Assembly: GCA_030765065.1 (NCBI GenBank)
Contig: CM060990.1
Span: forward strand, 420,493,198 to 420,557,197
Reading direction: 5' to 3'
DNA from: Deroplatys truncata
Taxonomy: Eukaryota; Arthropoda; Insecta; Mantodea; Mantidae
DNA: 64,000 bases
Positions 23,589-35,164 of this stretch are shown here, one piece after another. A program made the position numbers and the translations under genes. Below the pieces are notes generated by a model, which saw only the letters and a list, made by a program, of their open reading frames with translations, was not told the DNA's origin and did no database searches. Within the stretch, counting starts at the first letter, position 1, and every line of letters starts with the position of its first letter.

Positions 23589-24359
23589 CTAGTTGGTTAA
23601 TGTCGGTGAAGGGCTGGTCGTCAAAGTGCAACAGATTGGAATACAAGCTGCAGTCGGCTTTTGTGAATATCCAGGTAGATACTCTGGAATACTGTACGTG
23701 TTCTGACAGAAGAGAAACGATGCAGGGGTAATGGTCGCTGGAGCAGGTGTCAGCGACGACGTTCTACTGCAGACGACTAGCAAGCTGGAGTGAGCAAACG
23801 GCAGGTCCAAGTCAGAAAATGTACCGGAAGAATCCGAAAGAAACGTAGGCACATCTCTATTGAGAATAGAGAGATTGAACTGATAAAAAATGTCAGAAAG
23901 AAGAGTTTCACTCGCACAAATCCTTAGCGAACCCCACAGGGGGTGATGGGCGTTAAAATCTCCCAACAGAAGAAATGTTGTTGGGAGAGCGGACACGAGA
24001 GCTCGAGTGTCCGCGGGAGAAAGGGGAGACAATGGAGGTGAATACATAGAGCAAACAGAAAAGAAAAAACCGGGTAACTGCAGTCTAATGGCAACAGCTT
24101 GCAAGTCGGACGTAAAAGCGAGAGTTTGAAAATGAACGACGTTACGCACTAACAACATGACACCTGCATAAGCAGGAGCACTCTCCTCCGGTTCAAGATC
24201 GTAGCGAACCGGAGTGTACCCTCGGAGATCGAAAGGGTCGTGAGGGCGAAGTTTGGTCTCCTGCAAACACACGACCATAGGTGAATGGGAACGTAATGCA
24301 AGTTGCAGTTCCGCCCTATGCGATCGAACACCAGGTAAATTCCAGCTCAGGATAGCCAT
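23589..24359 (-). pseudogene. LINE B ORF2 N-terminal AP-like endonuclease
   Basis: Begins MAILSWNLPGVRSHRAEL, the usual start of I/R1-type ORF2 with the Asn of the first endonuclease motif. VVCLQETKLRP (catalytic Glu) and LLGDFNAHHPLWGS (Asp/Asn) follow. The SDHYP motif expected near residue 190 is reached only in another frame, so a frameshift lies between. This domain nicks target DNA to prime reverse transcription. Confidence 0.9.
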
Positions 24360-24506
24360 GAATAAAAGGGATAAACCGTCTACTTAGAAGGGTGGCTTAA
24401 AATAATCTTTTGCTTAACCTTTGGGCTCGGGCTTTTGCTGTGGAGTTGGTCAGACTCCATAGCCTCCTCGAAGGGAGGGCCCACGCGCTCAGAGCCAGAA
24501 ACCGAT

Positions 24507-25706
24507 TCAAGGGCCGAGAATCGGTTCTGGGTTGTGATGGGTGAGGGTTGCCGCTGAGCGCGGTTTGTCCCAGGAGCGTCCTGGGACTGCGACCTCCGAG
24601 GAGGAGGAGGAGGAGGAGAAGGGGAACTTTTCTTACCGCGCGCACGCGGAGGGTCCCTCAGAAAATCTTCCCTACGAAGTTTCTGCTTTGGTTTCTTTTC
24701 AGCGGCTTGCGACTTCAGTGTCTTGGGACCTGCTTTAGATGGCTTCTAAATATAGCAGAAGTGGTCGGCCGGATGGTAGTGACGCTTAATGCAGTATGGT
24801 CCTGGTCTGAGTTTCGGCATCTACTCGTGGTACTGGCGAGGCAACAATAGACCTAAATGTGCCAGATCGCAGGAGACAAGGCTAGCGCGCATGGTAACGC
24901 CTCCGGGCTTCGGCGAAGGAGAGTTTCTCCTTTACCCGGGTCTCCTGGATCCCCTTCTCGTCCAAGTACCGCGGACAGCCGGCAAACGACGCAGAATGAG
25001 ACCCTTTGCAGTTAACGGGGACGGGGGCTGTGGAACAGGTACCTTCGTGTGACGGCTGGCTACATGAGGCACAGATGGTAACGGCGCTCATACAGGAGAC
25101 TTGCGTATGCCCAAAACGTTGGCATTTAACACAACGCAGAGGTCTAGGAATATAAGGGCTCACCGCAATGCGTTCGTACCCTGCTGAAATTCTCGTGGGC
25201 AGATCGACGCCATCAAATGTTATAAACAGGGTACGAGTGGGTACCAATACCTCGTCGCGTTTGGCCTGCACTCGATGCACTGCTGTCACCTTTTGGTCTG
25301 AAAGATAGTCTACGAGTTCATCGTCCGACATACCATCGAGGCCGTGGGTGGTAATGACGCCTCGACAAGAATTCAAAGTGCGGTGCTTCTCCACACGGAT
25401 GGGATATACGTGGAGAAGCGTAGCGCGCAACAATGTCTTACTTTGCTTATCCGACTTCGTTTGTGCTAATAAGGAACCGTTCCGTGGACGAGTGCAGGAC
25501 TGAACCGCACCGGCAATAGCATCAATGCCCTTTTGAATAATGAAAGGGTTCACCTTCTTAAAACTTTGCCCTTCTTCGGTTCGTGAAATGACCAAGTAAC
25601 AAACAGTTGTCGTTGGTGTCACTTCTGTTACATAAACTTTTCGATGCTTGTTGGTATTAATGGAGAAAGGGTGCTCCATAGCGAAATAAATCCACCACCA
25701 TTGCAA
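24507..25706 (-). pseudogene. LINE B ORF1, gag-like protein with CCHC zinc knuckles
   Basis: The RNA-binding protein of the element starts as MQWWWIYFAMEHPF; either Met could be used, as both are kept in LINE C. After a basic N-terminal third, zinc knuckles begin at about residue 195: CVKCQRFGHTQVSC, CASCSQPSHEGTC, and a third, CKGSHSASFAGC. The family role is packaging the element RNA. The first frame ends with a stop right after RRRYHAR (24882), where LINE C reads on as RRRYHARQPSLL. The remaining C-terminal part survives in other frames to a stop near 24507. ORF2 lies downstream on the same strand, about 150 nt away. Confidence 0.85.
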
Positions 25707-26318
25707 CCGTCTCCGACCTCGGCCTCGTACTTCCCCGCATTACCCCGGCTTGGGTGAGTGGCCTATCTATATCCGTCTCATCCCAGGGTCACACCTCCCA
25801 GAACATAGACAGAGGGACCCAATCGCCGTCAGAAGTCAGCAGCTCATGCAATGGCTCCGCCGCGGGACTGCAGTTGAACAGCGGATACACAACACAAACC
25901 CTACATGACGACCCCGGGTGGTGGGGATGACGCCATTACCCACTCACCCAGCTGCGCACCTCGTGCGCGGAGATCCTTCAGGCTGTGTCCAGGGAGGATT
26001 AAAATAAAAGGTTAAAAGAAACTAAAAGTGCGTGGGCGTTTCGCACTCAAAAGTAGGCCGGCGTGGAAGGAAAAGAGATGTGTAAATGAATGGAAGTGGT
26101 GCGAAATGTACATAAATAGAAGAGAGAATAAAGAAGCGATGGCGAGGGCGTCATGGAATGAAATGCACAGAACACACGAGAGCCTACCATGAGTCCCCCG
26201 GTCACGAGAACGAACCCACCTCGACCGGACGGGGATGAGGCGATGAAGATGGCGATGAGTGGCTCGGGAACCCCCGGGTACGCCAACACCCGCACTCACA
26301 TAAGGTGAGCTCCTGGGG
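25707..26318 (-). promoter_or_regulatory. LINE B 5' UTR (probable internal promoter)
   Basis: About 610 bp upstream of ORF1, GC-rich and closely matching 55720-56319 of LINE C, including CCCGGGGGTTCCCGAGCCAC near the far end. Full-length I-like LINEs carry their pol II promoter here; no TATA box is visible. The outermost shared bases are the CCCCAGGAGCTCAC segment at 26303-26318. Confidence 0.6.
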
Positions 26319-26394
26319 TATCTAACAAAACATCACTTTAGCTCAGTAAGGGATTTTTGAACGAATAATTTGAATTTACTCTTCTGGATGTAGT

Positions 26395-27176
26395 GTTCAG
26401 ACATTTTTTCTTTGATAGACATTCTTTTTGAAGTTTTGCAAAAGAGATCACTTGAGATTGCTTACTATATTTCAAAGATAAGAGTGACATGTGATTTAAT
26501 AAGCAATAGGCGAAATGAACAGTATTGTTTTAATTATTTGAGAAAGCCAAAAAAACTGACCAATCTGACTCAAAGAAGAGTACACGGAAACTTGACAGAG
26601 GATGAAATTTTCAAAAATGTTAAGGTTTTATTTTTCGAAATTTTGGATTCCATTTCAGTGGAAATGAAAGTAGGTTTCAGGATTGTGACAATTTACAATT
26701 TCCTGCCCTTGTGGACACAACAAAATTTGAAAACTATGCTAAAGGTTTCCCTTCTTTAGCCTTTCAAAGTTTAAAGCGATGTTATTCAAAGATATTTCAA
26801 AGAATTGATCGTTTAAAGAATGAACTGCGTCTTTTATATACTGATGAGGTGTATAGGTCTGTTAATACCGTGCACTGTTTTAAATTGTGCCAAGAAAATA
26901 AGTATGTATTTGAGGCAACATGTAAGCTATTTGCTTTAGGTTTAACAATACCATCCACAAGGGCATCAGTGAAGAGAAGTTTTACGTGTTTGAAAAGAAG
27001 TAAATCTATCACTAGAAACACTTCGTCATAAGGCAGGTTCACATCATTAGCGAACATCTCTATCCAGAAGTAGCCTTTGTGTAAACTTATAAGGAATGAG
27101 CCATTTTATGAGGACATTGCGGATAAGTTTGTTGCTCTCAAAGACCGGAGGATTGACTTAAAATACAAGAAATAAA
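26395..27176 (+). pseudogene. hAT transposase C-terminal fragment (dimerisation domain)
   Basis: Two overlapping plus-strand frames (about 26412-26759 and 26711-27031) carry the end of a ZMYM1-like hAT transposase. FENYAKGFPSLAFQSLKR and IDRLKNELRLLYTDEVYR come first, then the dimerisation signature ATCKLFALGLTIPSTRASV and KRSFTCLKRSKSITRNT. After a stop near 27031 the usual ending continues as NEPFYEDIADKFVALKDRR and IDLKYKK. The family pattern is IP.T.ASVERSFS.LKRIK...RN; here the Glu of VERSF is Lys. A frameshift near 26750 and a stop kill it. No terminal repeats found. Confidence 0.8.
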
Positions 27177-27717
27177 ATAGGCGAGTCTAGCACGATAATC
27201 ATATTTAGCTAAATTATTGTGTTTAAATTGGCTATCATTGTTTATTAAAGTCTGCAGCCTTTCATCTACTATTTAAGGCACGGGCCGCCATTGATGTGAA
27301 CAGTTGAAGGCACCACACTGCTTCGAAAGCAGTTAAATCTGCATTATTGAGTATCGGAAGAAAACAATGTGGACATGTTTAGCTATTGGTAGTGTGCAAT
27401 AATGTATTTTGGAAATACATGATATAAATCGCATGCGGCTAGCAGGTAGACATTTATTTTGAAAAACTATGTTCCACGTCACCCGACGTAGTAAAAGCAA
27501 ATAATAAACGAAATATCAGACTTGCTTGAGAGTCCCTGCCTCAGAACTCGTTTTACACATTTCTGTGTACTCTGAATTCTTCCCTAGAGTACTTTTGAGT
27601 TTCTTTGTCACCCTTTCTTTAATGCTCCAGCTTTATACCTTACTCGGTGTTTCTCAAACCTGTTCTAATATCTCAAGAGATTCTAGTATTATTAGTGTCC
27701 TTACTTGCACGTACATA
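27177..27717. other. No gene seen
   Basis: Only short frames; no repeat or domain recognised between the hAT fragment and the mariner. Confidence 0.5.
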
Positions 27718-27719
27718 TA

Positions 27720-29048
27720 CGAGGTGTGATCAAAAAGTATCCGGAATGACGTCATAAATACTACACAACAATTTGTTTTTGTCTAATCTGCACTGTCACC
27801 CTCGAAGTAGTCTCCTTGGGAGTTGATACACTTGTCCCAGCGCTTCTGCCACTGCTGGAAGCACCTCTGGAAGTCCTTCTTTTAACATATTCAGAGCCTT
27901 CTGCGATTCGTGATGGGTGACATCAATGTCCTCAAAACGGTGTTCTCGGAGCCGCATTTTAAGTTGTGGGAAAAGAAAAAAGTCCGCTGGTGCCAAATCT
28001 AGAGAATAGGAGGGATGGGGAACAGTATTCATCCTATTTTTATCAAAAAATTGCGAACAGAAAGGGCTTTGTGCGCGGGCGCATTGTCATGATGTAGGAA
28101 CCAGTCACCACTCCTCCATTTCTCCGGCCGTTTGCGTCGCAAATTCTCCCTTAATCTTTGCAGCACTTGTTTGTAGAACACTTGATTAACTGTTTGACCC
28201 TATGGCACAAATTCCTTATGTACAATGCCTTTAATGTCAAAAAACTGAATCATCATTGACTTCATTTTGGATCGAACTTGTCTGGCCCTTTTCGGGCGTG
28301 GAGATGAAGGACACTTCCATTGTGAAGATTGTTGCTACGTTTCTGGATCGTACCCATAAATCCATGTTTCATCACCAGTAATAATTTTCTCCATAAACTG
28401 TGGCTCATTGTGTAGCTGTTCTTTAAGATCTGTGCAGGCAATCACACGGCTTTCCTTTTGGTCATTTGAAAGCAGGCGGGCACGAACTTGGCGGCAATTC
28501 TTTTCATGTCCAAATTGTCTTTCAAAATGCTTTGAACTTTTCCAAAGGAGAGTCCTAATGAGTCAGATAATTCTCTTATTGTAATGCGCCTATCATTTAA
28601 GACAATTTCCCTCACCTGATTGATATTTTCACCAGTTTTGCTGAAACAGGGTCGCCCCGAACGATCTGCACATTTAACTGATGTCACATCACTTTTAAAT
28701 TTCGAAAACCGCTCAAATGCTTGAGCTTTGCCCATAACGTCCTCCCCATAAGCTGTTCTTAACATTTCATAGGCTTCTGTTACAGTTTTACCGAGTTTAA
28801 AGAAAATTTGATGTTCGTTCTTTGTTCTTTGTAATCTGACATTTTTGCTACGCGGAAAAATCGCAGCACATGCAAAACACGTGTTCACTTCAGAGCGTCT
28901 ACCTCGTCACTGCATGCTCACAGGAAGTCACGTGACCTCTCATTTTTATCGGAAAGTAACGTTGATGTACAGTCTGGGTAAGAATTAAAGAAATCTTAGC
29001 GTCAGCGTTGTTGTGAAGCCATTCCGGAAACTTTTTGATCACACCTCG
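27720..29048 (-). mobile_element. mariner element, 1,329 bp, with TIRs and TA duplication
   Basis: The ends are inverted repeats: CGAGGTGTGATCAAAAAGT at 27720 and its complement ending at 29048, with one difference just inside (TATCCGGA versus TTTCCGGA). TA flanks both sides (27718-27719, 29049-29050), the usual Tc1/mariner target duplication. Length is typical of mariner (about 1.3 kb). The transposase is on the minus strand and broken. The last base pair lies only 38 bp from the Tc1 element that follows. Confidence 0.95.
27796..28888 (-). pseudogene. mariner transposase, DD34D type, frameshifted
   Basis: N-terminal HTH half: FKLGKTVTEAYEMLRTAYGE, then SGRPCFSKTGENINQVREIV and RRITIRELSDSLGLSFGKV, the paired HTH domains. 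The likely true start, MSDYKEQRTNIKF near 28843, is in another frame. The catalytic half shows TGDETWIYGYDPET (first Asp), WFLHHDNAPAHKALSVRN (second), SLDLAPADFFLF (third), spaced as D34D if one shifted base is allowed. Stops occur at the end of the first frame (28442), after YDPET and before GQTVNQVFY. The copy cannot make its own transposase. Confidence 0.92.
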
Positions 29049-29088
29049 TATTATTGTAGTTCCAATATTGCTGCAATGATTCTGAATA

Positions 29089-30630
29089 CATTGGTGTGCA
29101 TAACCTAAGGACGAGATGGGCAAAGTAACATAACAAATGAACTACCTGGTGAAAGCAGATAAAAGAGCGGGAGCATGTTGCCAGAAGCCTCTCACACGTA
29201 CACAGAAGGCTGGACGTCACATGGCTTGAGTGTAGCGAGCCTATAGTGCCAAATGGGTCTGGTCCCGCAACACGGGGAAGTTGGCGAAACCGCAAAGACG
29301 GTGTGTGGCAATTAGCGAGCTGTTACGGTGCACTGTAGTGGCGTTCTTCATTACAACATGGCCCGTAGACATCATTTGGATGACTTCACACGGGAAAGAA
29401 TCATCGGAAGACTGGAAGAAGGGCAAAGTGTGACGAGTGTTACTCAGGAGTTTGGAAATGCTCACAGCATTGTTTCACGCACATGGGGAACCTTTCAAAC
29501 CACAGGCACTGCTGTCCAAAGGAGAGGTGGTGGTCGACCACACTCAACTACATCAGCAGATGACCGCTACATTGTGCAACAGACAAGAAGGGATCCACGC
29601 CAAACAGCGTGTGCAATTGCAACCGCATTTAACAGGACAGCTAGGCACGCAATCTCACGATACACAGTGGCGCGGCGACTACACAGAGGTGGTCTCTTTG
29701 CCCGACGGCCAGTACGTTGTGTTCCATTGACATCCGCACATCGGCGGCACCATTTGCGATGGTCCCAAGAGCATCAAAATTGGACCAACGAGGAATGTGG
29801 TCGAGTGCTCTTCTCGGATGAGAGCAGATTCAGTCTAGGTAGTGATTCTCGGCGTACCCTCATCTGGCGAGAGGTGGGAACACTTAATGAACTGGAACAT
29901 CCTTGAACATGATCGTTTTGGTGGTCCGGGTGTTATGGTTTGGGGAGGCATATTGTTGCATGGGCGCACCGACCTCCAAATCTTTGAACACGGTACGCTC
30001 ACTGGTCAACGTTATTGTGATCCTGTACTCCTTCCCCATGTGCGTCTTTTCAGGGGTGCAGTCGGCGCTGGCTTCATTTTTATGGATGACAATGCGTGAA
30101 AGCATCGAACAGCGCAGGGGAGGATCTCTTGCAACGAGAGGATATTCGGCGAATGAACTGGCCTGCCCATTCCCCGATTTAAATCCCATCGAACACGTGT
30201 GGGATGCTTTGGGGAGACGCATTGCAGCACACCCACATGCACCAACGACCATCCAACAGTTGGCAACAACGCTGGTGGAGGAATGGAACGTGCTACCACA
30301 AGAACAGCTTATCAAACTTGTGGCTAGCACGGGAGCACGATGCAGAGCATGCATTGCTGTCCGTGGTGATCATACACCCTTTTAAGCACCAGGCATCTGT
30401 TTCTGTAAATCTAGAGAGCCTTCATATGTCGTATTGACTTTAGTGTAGCTTATGGTCTATGAATAAAAGTGGCATTTCCGTTCGTCTCATTGCATATTTC
30501 GTTTAGTTGCCTACTGTAGCATACGTTAGCAGTTCCCTCTATGTATGATTCAAGTTTCATCGAGCTATGTTAATTGGCAGTGTCACAGCATGCGAAGATT
30601 ACTTTGGTCCTTAAGTTTTTCACACCAGTG
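29089..30630 (+). mobile_element. Tc1-like element, 1,542 bp, with TIRs and TA duplication
   Basis: The left end CATTGGTGTGCATAACCTAA (29089) and the complement of the right end, CACTGGTGTGAAAAACTTAA (30630), match with a few changes; TA flanks at 29087-29088 and 30631-30632. Length fits Tc1 elements (about 1.6 kb). The transposase reads on the plus strand and is damaged. Degenerate termini suggest it is older than its own sharp TA flanks might imply. Confidence 0.93.
29358..30385 (+). pseudogene. Tc1 transposase, DD34E type, broken
   Basis: Start MARRHHLDDFTRERIIGRLE opens a paired-type HTH, with GRPHSTTSADDRYIV joining to the second HTH (RYTVARRLHRGGLFARRP). Catalytic motifs: RVLFSDESRFSL (Asp 1), GAGFIFMDDNA (Asp 2), and DLNPIEHVWDALGRRI (Glu). 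GGPGVMVWGGI lies between. It ends RGDHTPF at 30385; whole length about 342 codons, normal for Tc1. Lesions seen: a frame change near 29880, a TGA right after FMDDNA (30098), a further frame change within about 40 nt, and one missing base just before DLNPIEH. Confidence 0.93.
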
Positions 30631-30639
30631 TATATGAAA

Positions 30640-31490
30640 GATCCTAAAACAAAGTTGGTGAAATTATCTCCTTCACTACAAGTGTAGCGGCAGTGAAGGG
30701 ACAGATACAACGAAGGGAAGCTGTTGTGAAAGTATGGGGAGGAGTGTGTCCGTCACAGTACCTGACATCACCTATACTCCATGCGGTAACACGATTGCTC
30801 TTTTTACTTACTAAAACCCCTCTGCCTGCTGATAACACACTTTTCGTCCACTTTAGGCCTCATTTATGCAAGCGATTTCATGCCGCGCGACAAGGAAATG
30901 ATGCGACGCGCATAACTTAAAATGGTTTTTGCATGCGACTGTCGCACTGTGTATTCTTAGGAAATCAATTCTACCAACCCATGGTGGAATCATAGTTGTT
31001 TTCATTCGGTGTGCGCAGCGACGTCACCTTAAATGCAACGTGAGCTACAAAGGTAGGAATTTGCTTATGACTGCGGCGAGGAAAATAACCGTGAAAGCCT
31101 GAATGTTTTTTTTTATCTAATTGCTAATGCAAAAGAATAAATGGAAACAACAGGAAGCATAATGTTTAGCTTATAAGTACAAATAAATCACTAACGTTGT
31201 ATTGTAAGCTGGAACAGGGCTACTCTATTAGTCTGAGACGCTTGTATATATTTATTATGCAAAACACCAACAACTATATAATTGTAATAAACAAGAATAT
31301 TTGTTTTCTTTCTTTCCAACATTTAAATTATAACTACAATTTATTCCTTACAAAAGATAGCATACATCATTCCTTTTAAACATGTAATAAACGAAGAGAG
31401 AGAGAGAGAGGAGGAGGAGGAGGAGGAGAAGTTAGAATTATTAAAATAAAACACAACCTTCATGCAAAAATTATTTCTTCATTTTCACTT
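30640..31490. other. No gene recognised; short GA tract
   Basis: No coding frame with known motif. (GA)n and (GGA)n tracts lie at about 31395-31432. Confidence 0.5.
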
Positions 31491-31496
31491 TCTACT

Positions 31497-31644
31497 ACTT
31501 ACTTTCTACTTCTACTTGCCTATAGTAAGCAGAGGAAGGTTTACATTCCACTAAAAATGCGATAACGAGATTTCACCAGAAATACGTGTTTTGAGACTCT
31601 CAGAAAAAAACGAAAACAATTTTAGAAAAAGATCTACGTATGTA

Positions 31645-31691
<47 letters not shown>

Positions 31692-32420
31692 ACGCGCGCG
31701 CGTGTGAACAGCGTAACCCAAAAAGGAAACACTAACAAACACAAAGTTTGTAATTTAAGTTCAAACATCTTCCAAGAATGCGTCACGAAGATTTTCAAGA
31801 AAATCCGGCAGCCTAAACTACTCTTTACATGGAAACGTTTTCGTTATTTTTATTTTCTCATAAGTGGTTGACTATTTTGATTAAAATATCATATGTTCAA
31901 TACATTTGCATGACAAAATGTATATCTTGAATTTTCTGCAAATAGTCTATGAAGTCCTTCATTCTGAATGACTTGTATAACTGGTAAACCTAACGATACA
32001 GACAAAATCTTACTATACAAAAATTTAGATCTCATTAAAACACACAGTTTATGCCAACTAAATCCTTTTTGGTGTTAATCATTTCCGAGGTATTCTGTCA
32101 TTTGTTTGAATGTTCATGTACTTATAATTTTTTTAAGTGGTAAGTAGCTATTTATTTTTTGCCTTGTGGTCATAAAAAGAGCATGGAATTTCAAAGCCAT
32201 CACATAGCAACACGCTTTTTAAAAACTGACCATCACTTTCGCTCACTGTACTCTTCTTATACCTGCAAGGCTATAACTAAAGCTGTAAATGTTTACTGAA
32301 AGTTCATCTCTATTACCAGGAAGTATACAGAAGAAGATTTTGTAAGGATAGTTCGTAGAAGATTGAATAGGGAAAGGCATGTGAATGTAATACAATTTTT
32401 TTATAACTACAATATATGTT
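31497..32420 (+). repeat. Dispersed repeat, unexpanded copy of the satellite-bearing family
   Basis: One satellite-type unit (31497-31640), a (TG)n tract (31648-31690), a tail matching 13463-13870 (31700-32040), and a far module (about 32090-32400) matching 7535-7720: GCATGGAATTTCAAAGCC, CATCACATAGC, ending GGGAAAGGCATGTGAATG. This is the most complete copy in the window and defines the module order. No protein or clear terminal motif was found. Confidence 0.6.
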
Positions 32421-34050
32421 GTGCGTGTATTTTATGCATATTTTATGCTTTAAACAGCTATAAATAATTTTGGTTATAGATGTTACGCGTTTTCAGATCT
32501 GACCAGTGTGCAAAGTAAGCTATACAATATCCTTAATTGACTTAGTAAAATAATGTAATTTTATTGCTGATTACAGTTTTCTGACGGAATACCATGACAA
32601 TGTTGTATCATTACAATGTTATTCCCACCAACATGGGTCGAGTGTTTCTTTCCTTAAAATGGAAAGCAAATGTTAGTTTTTCTTATTTCCGTATTTTAAA
32701 GAAGCACTGCATAGGCGGGAAAAGGCTTATCAGCCTTTTGTACATGTTATACCTGAATTTACGTACGGCTTGGAATTTAAGGCGGTGTATTACCCTAAGG
32801 TAAAGCTAACGTTATTATTGCATTTCGCTTTCTTTTATCTTTCTGCTGTCTTAAAAGTTTCCAAGGCGTTGTGTCCGAGTCCCTGTGCAACTGAAAAAGC
32901 ACGAGGAGGTGTCATAAAACATGCTGAATTGCCCACTGAGGTGCAATTTGTTGCACGTGTTCACGCACTAATTTCTAAAACAGTAAATTCTCGACTTCCT
33001 GAAAAACAAATTGTTGAAGTCACGCCTATATAATAATTTCGACGAATCACAGAGCAATCTTTTAAAGAATTTTTTTTTTGAGTGTGTACTGACCAATCAG
33101 GAGCACCAACTTTGCGCATCAGCATAGTTCCTAGAGTTCATTTCTACTGAGCTATTTATGGACATTGCTATAGGACGTTTAGCATCCACTGAAACTGAGG
33201 AGGTATTTCTAGATGATACGAGCAAAAGCCAAACATTTGAGAATTAAGATTTTAACACGTAATATAAAGTACCTTGCAGCTTATATTGTATACAAATGCC
33301 GGGTTTTGATAGCACTTTGCGAAACAAAGAGATTGGCTGTAACTTAATAACACAAGTGCCTCAGCACTGGATTACAATTATTTCTAAGTAGGACTTATTC
33401 AGCCGACCGAACAGTGGTGCAAAAACGTCAGGCGTAGGAAGTTATATTTACGGGATTCCATGGGTTTAATATTTAAAAATGTGTTGAAATGATGACAAAA
33501 ACTTACTTCCATTATTTTCTCAAAATTCCCTGAGTTAGAGAAAGAATTCTTCCCTATACGTCAAAGCCCGCACCCTAGTAGGATACGACATTTGAATAAA
33601 AAATTAGAAACTGCAACTATGGAGAACAGAAACACGAGGAAATGTCAGCAGTGGGTGACATCTAGTTCGTGTACAACACCATGACCACATCTATATGCAA
33701 GTATGCTTTTAAGATTAAACAAACCATGTGCCTTTTATCTTGGTAATAGCTTTGGTTGTAGTGGTGGTGGCGGTAGTGAAATGGTTAGTAATTAGAAGAA
33801 TGTGTTTACGAATGTTTCCAACGAATTTTCAGTTAAACGTATCTTTTATAACATATGACACTGCATTATGTTAGACTTAAGTAGTATATATTTGGCGGTT
33901 GAAACGCAATTAATATTAGGAATGTGCAATTAATATGCTAATTAGGCCACCTCTCCACCTGCCATGCCCCCTGGTACCTTTTGTTTGCAGCTGAGGTCAT
34001 GCATTTTGTGATGTATAATGGAAAGGTTGACAGGCATGCAATTAAGGTCG
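32421..34050. other. No gene recognised
   Basis: AT-rich. The frames 32594-32803 and 32770-33033 (plus) look mildly protein-like but match nothing I know and lack splice or promoter context. Confidence 0.4.
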
Positions 34051-34057
34051 CCAATTA

Positions 34058-34440
34058 CCTGTCAAAATGAACAATGGTGTAATAAATTATGCTTTGTAAC
34101 AAAATACCAGACGCTATTCTCCCTATTCCATTTCCCGCACACGTGGTCGTTAGGAAGGCCACACCTGTAGCAACCCCCGTCACCCGCTGCATTCAAACCT
34201 CTCCAAATATGGGCACCTGCAATATAACAAAGACCGTACCTTTTTCCTGTCAAAATGAACAATGGTGTAATAAATTATGCTTTATAACAAAAGAGCAGAC
34301 GCTATTGTCTCCATTCTATTCTCTCGCACAAGTGTTCGTTAGGAAGGTCACACGTGTAGCAACCATCTCCGCCACTGCATTCTATTCTCTCCAAACACGC
34401 GCACATGTGCAATATATAACAAAAGACCAGACTGGCGCCC
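34058..34440 (+). repeat. Tandem repeat, about 188-bp unit, two copies
   Basis: CCTGTCAAAATGAACAATGG starts both copies (34058, 34246), followed by TAATAAATTATGCTTT and CGTTAGGAAGG. A 180-codon frame spans the pair and shows the same period, so it is not evidence of a gene. Confidence 0.85.
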
Positions 34441-34537
34441 ATGTCACCATTAATTACAGTCCTCGCCATCATGTCACCGACTCTGCCCTCGGGAAAATTC
34501 ATTATATTGCAGGTAGTTCTCTCCGAAAGCACCCCAA

Positions 34538-34634
34538 CCTGCACGACGACCTACGAGAATCACCGAGCATAGTTACACATGTTCTAACTCTCCGTTTTTG
34601 CTTCTATTGTCTGTTTCAAACAGCAATATAAAAA
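34538..34634 (+). repeat. Direct repeat, first copy (partner 35458-35568)
   Basis: Both copies read CCTGCACGA(C/A)GACCTACG, then AGAATCACCGAGCATA, then TTCTAACTCT and CTATTGTCT.TTTCAAACAG and TATAAAAA. They flank the satellite and CA-rich block at 34640-35455, which suggests that block sits inside a duplicated or once-continuous sequence. Confidence 0.75.
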
Positions 34635-34639
34635 TGTGT

Positions 34640-35110
34640 TTAACATATATCATTACCTACATTAAACCCCTGTGTATACTTAGATATCCTTAGGTCTGTG
34701 TTCGAATCTTACTGCAAGCAAAACTTTAATGTTTCATTGCCAATGAAAAAATGATAGATAGGGTAAAACATTATTGTATCATTACCCTGATTAATGAAAG
34801 GTGTTCTCGGGTATCCAGAGGTCCGAATTCGAGTCTTAGTGTAGTGAAACATTAATGTTTAATAACTAATAAATTAAGTATCAGTCGAGTACGGGCAAAT
34901 TGTGTTAATTTCTATATATCATTACAATGTTTAATGTAGTACATTCTTAGGTACCTTGAGGTCCTAGTTCGAATCTTACCCTTGCGAAACTCTAATGCTT
35001 AATAAATATTAAATTAAGGGAGTATGTGCGGTCAGATTAAAATGTATTTAACAAATATAATTGTATATTAAACCTTGGTGTATACTTAGGTATCCCGATG
35101 CCTAGACTCG
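34640..35110 (+). repeat. Tandem repeat, about 135-bp unit with a B-box-like motif in each
   Basis: Four units (near 34681, 34812, 34949, 35086). Each has a TAGGTATCC segment, then GAGGTCC and GTTCGAATCTT-like wording, then AAACTTTAATGTTTAATAA. The GTTCGAATC segment resembles the pol III B box of tRNA genes and SINEs; no matching A box is evident. Confidence 0.75.
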
Positions 35111-35164
35111 ATTCTTTATTTTCTTTCTTCTCCTCTCTTTTTCTTTCTATCTATCTCTTTCCTC

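Larger units (their letters stand above)
20358..26318 (-). mobile_element. LINE B: near full-length I-like non-LTR retrotransposon, broken
   Basis: About 5.96 kb on the minus strand: a 5' UTR of about 0.6 kb, ORF1 (gag-like), about 150 nt spacer, ORF2 (endonuclease, RT, RNase H, C-terminal CCHC-like), a 3' UTR with the GGGCGCT stem-loop, and an (ATC)n tail at 20358-20385. The 5' boundary near 26318 is where similarity to LINE C stops; no target duplication could be read because the 3' side abuts LINE A. RNase H after RT places it in the I-like clades and not in classical Jockey. Multiple frameshifts and stops make it non-autonomous now. Confidence 0.9.

Noticed and set aside
26012-26299. Coding frames in the LINE B and C 5' UTRs (95 to 186 codons)
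   Set aside because: They overlap on both strands in GC-rich UTR sequence; only the DUF4817-like segment beyond the LINE C boundary looks like protein.
34089-34631. 180-codon plus-strand frame
   Set aside because: It crosses two copies of a 188-bp tandem repeat and changes with the repeat; no domain or splice context.
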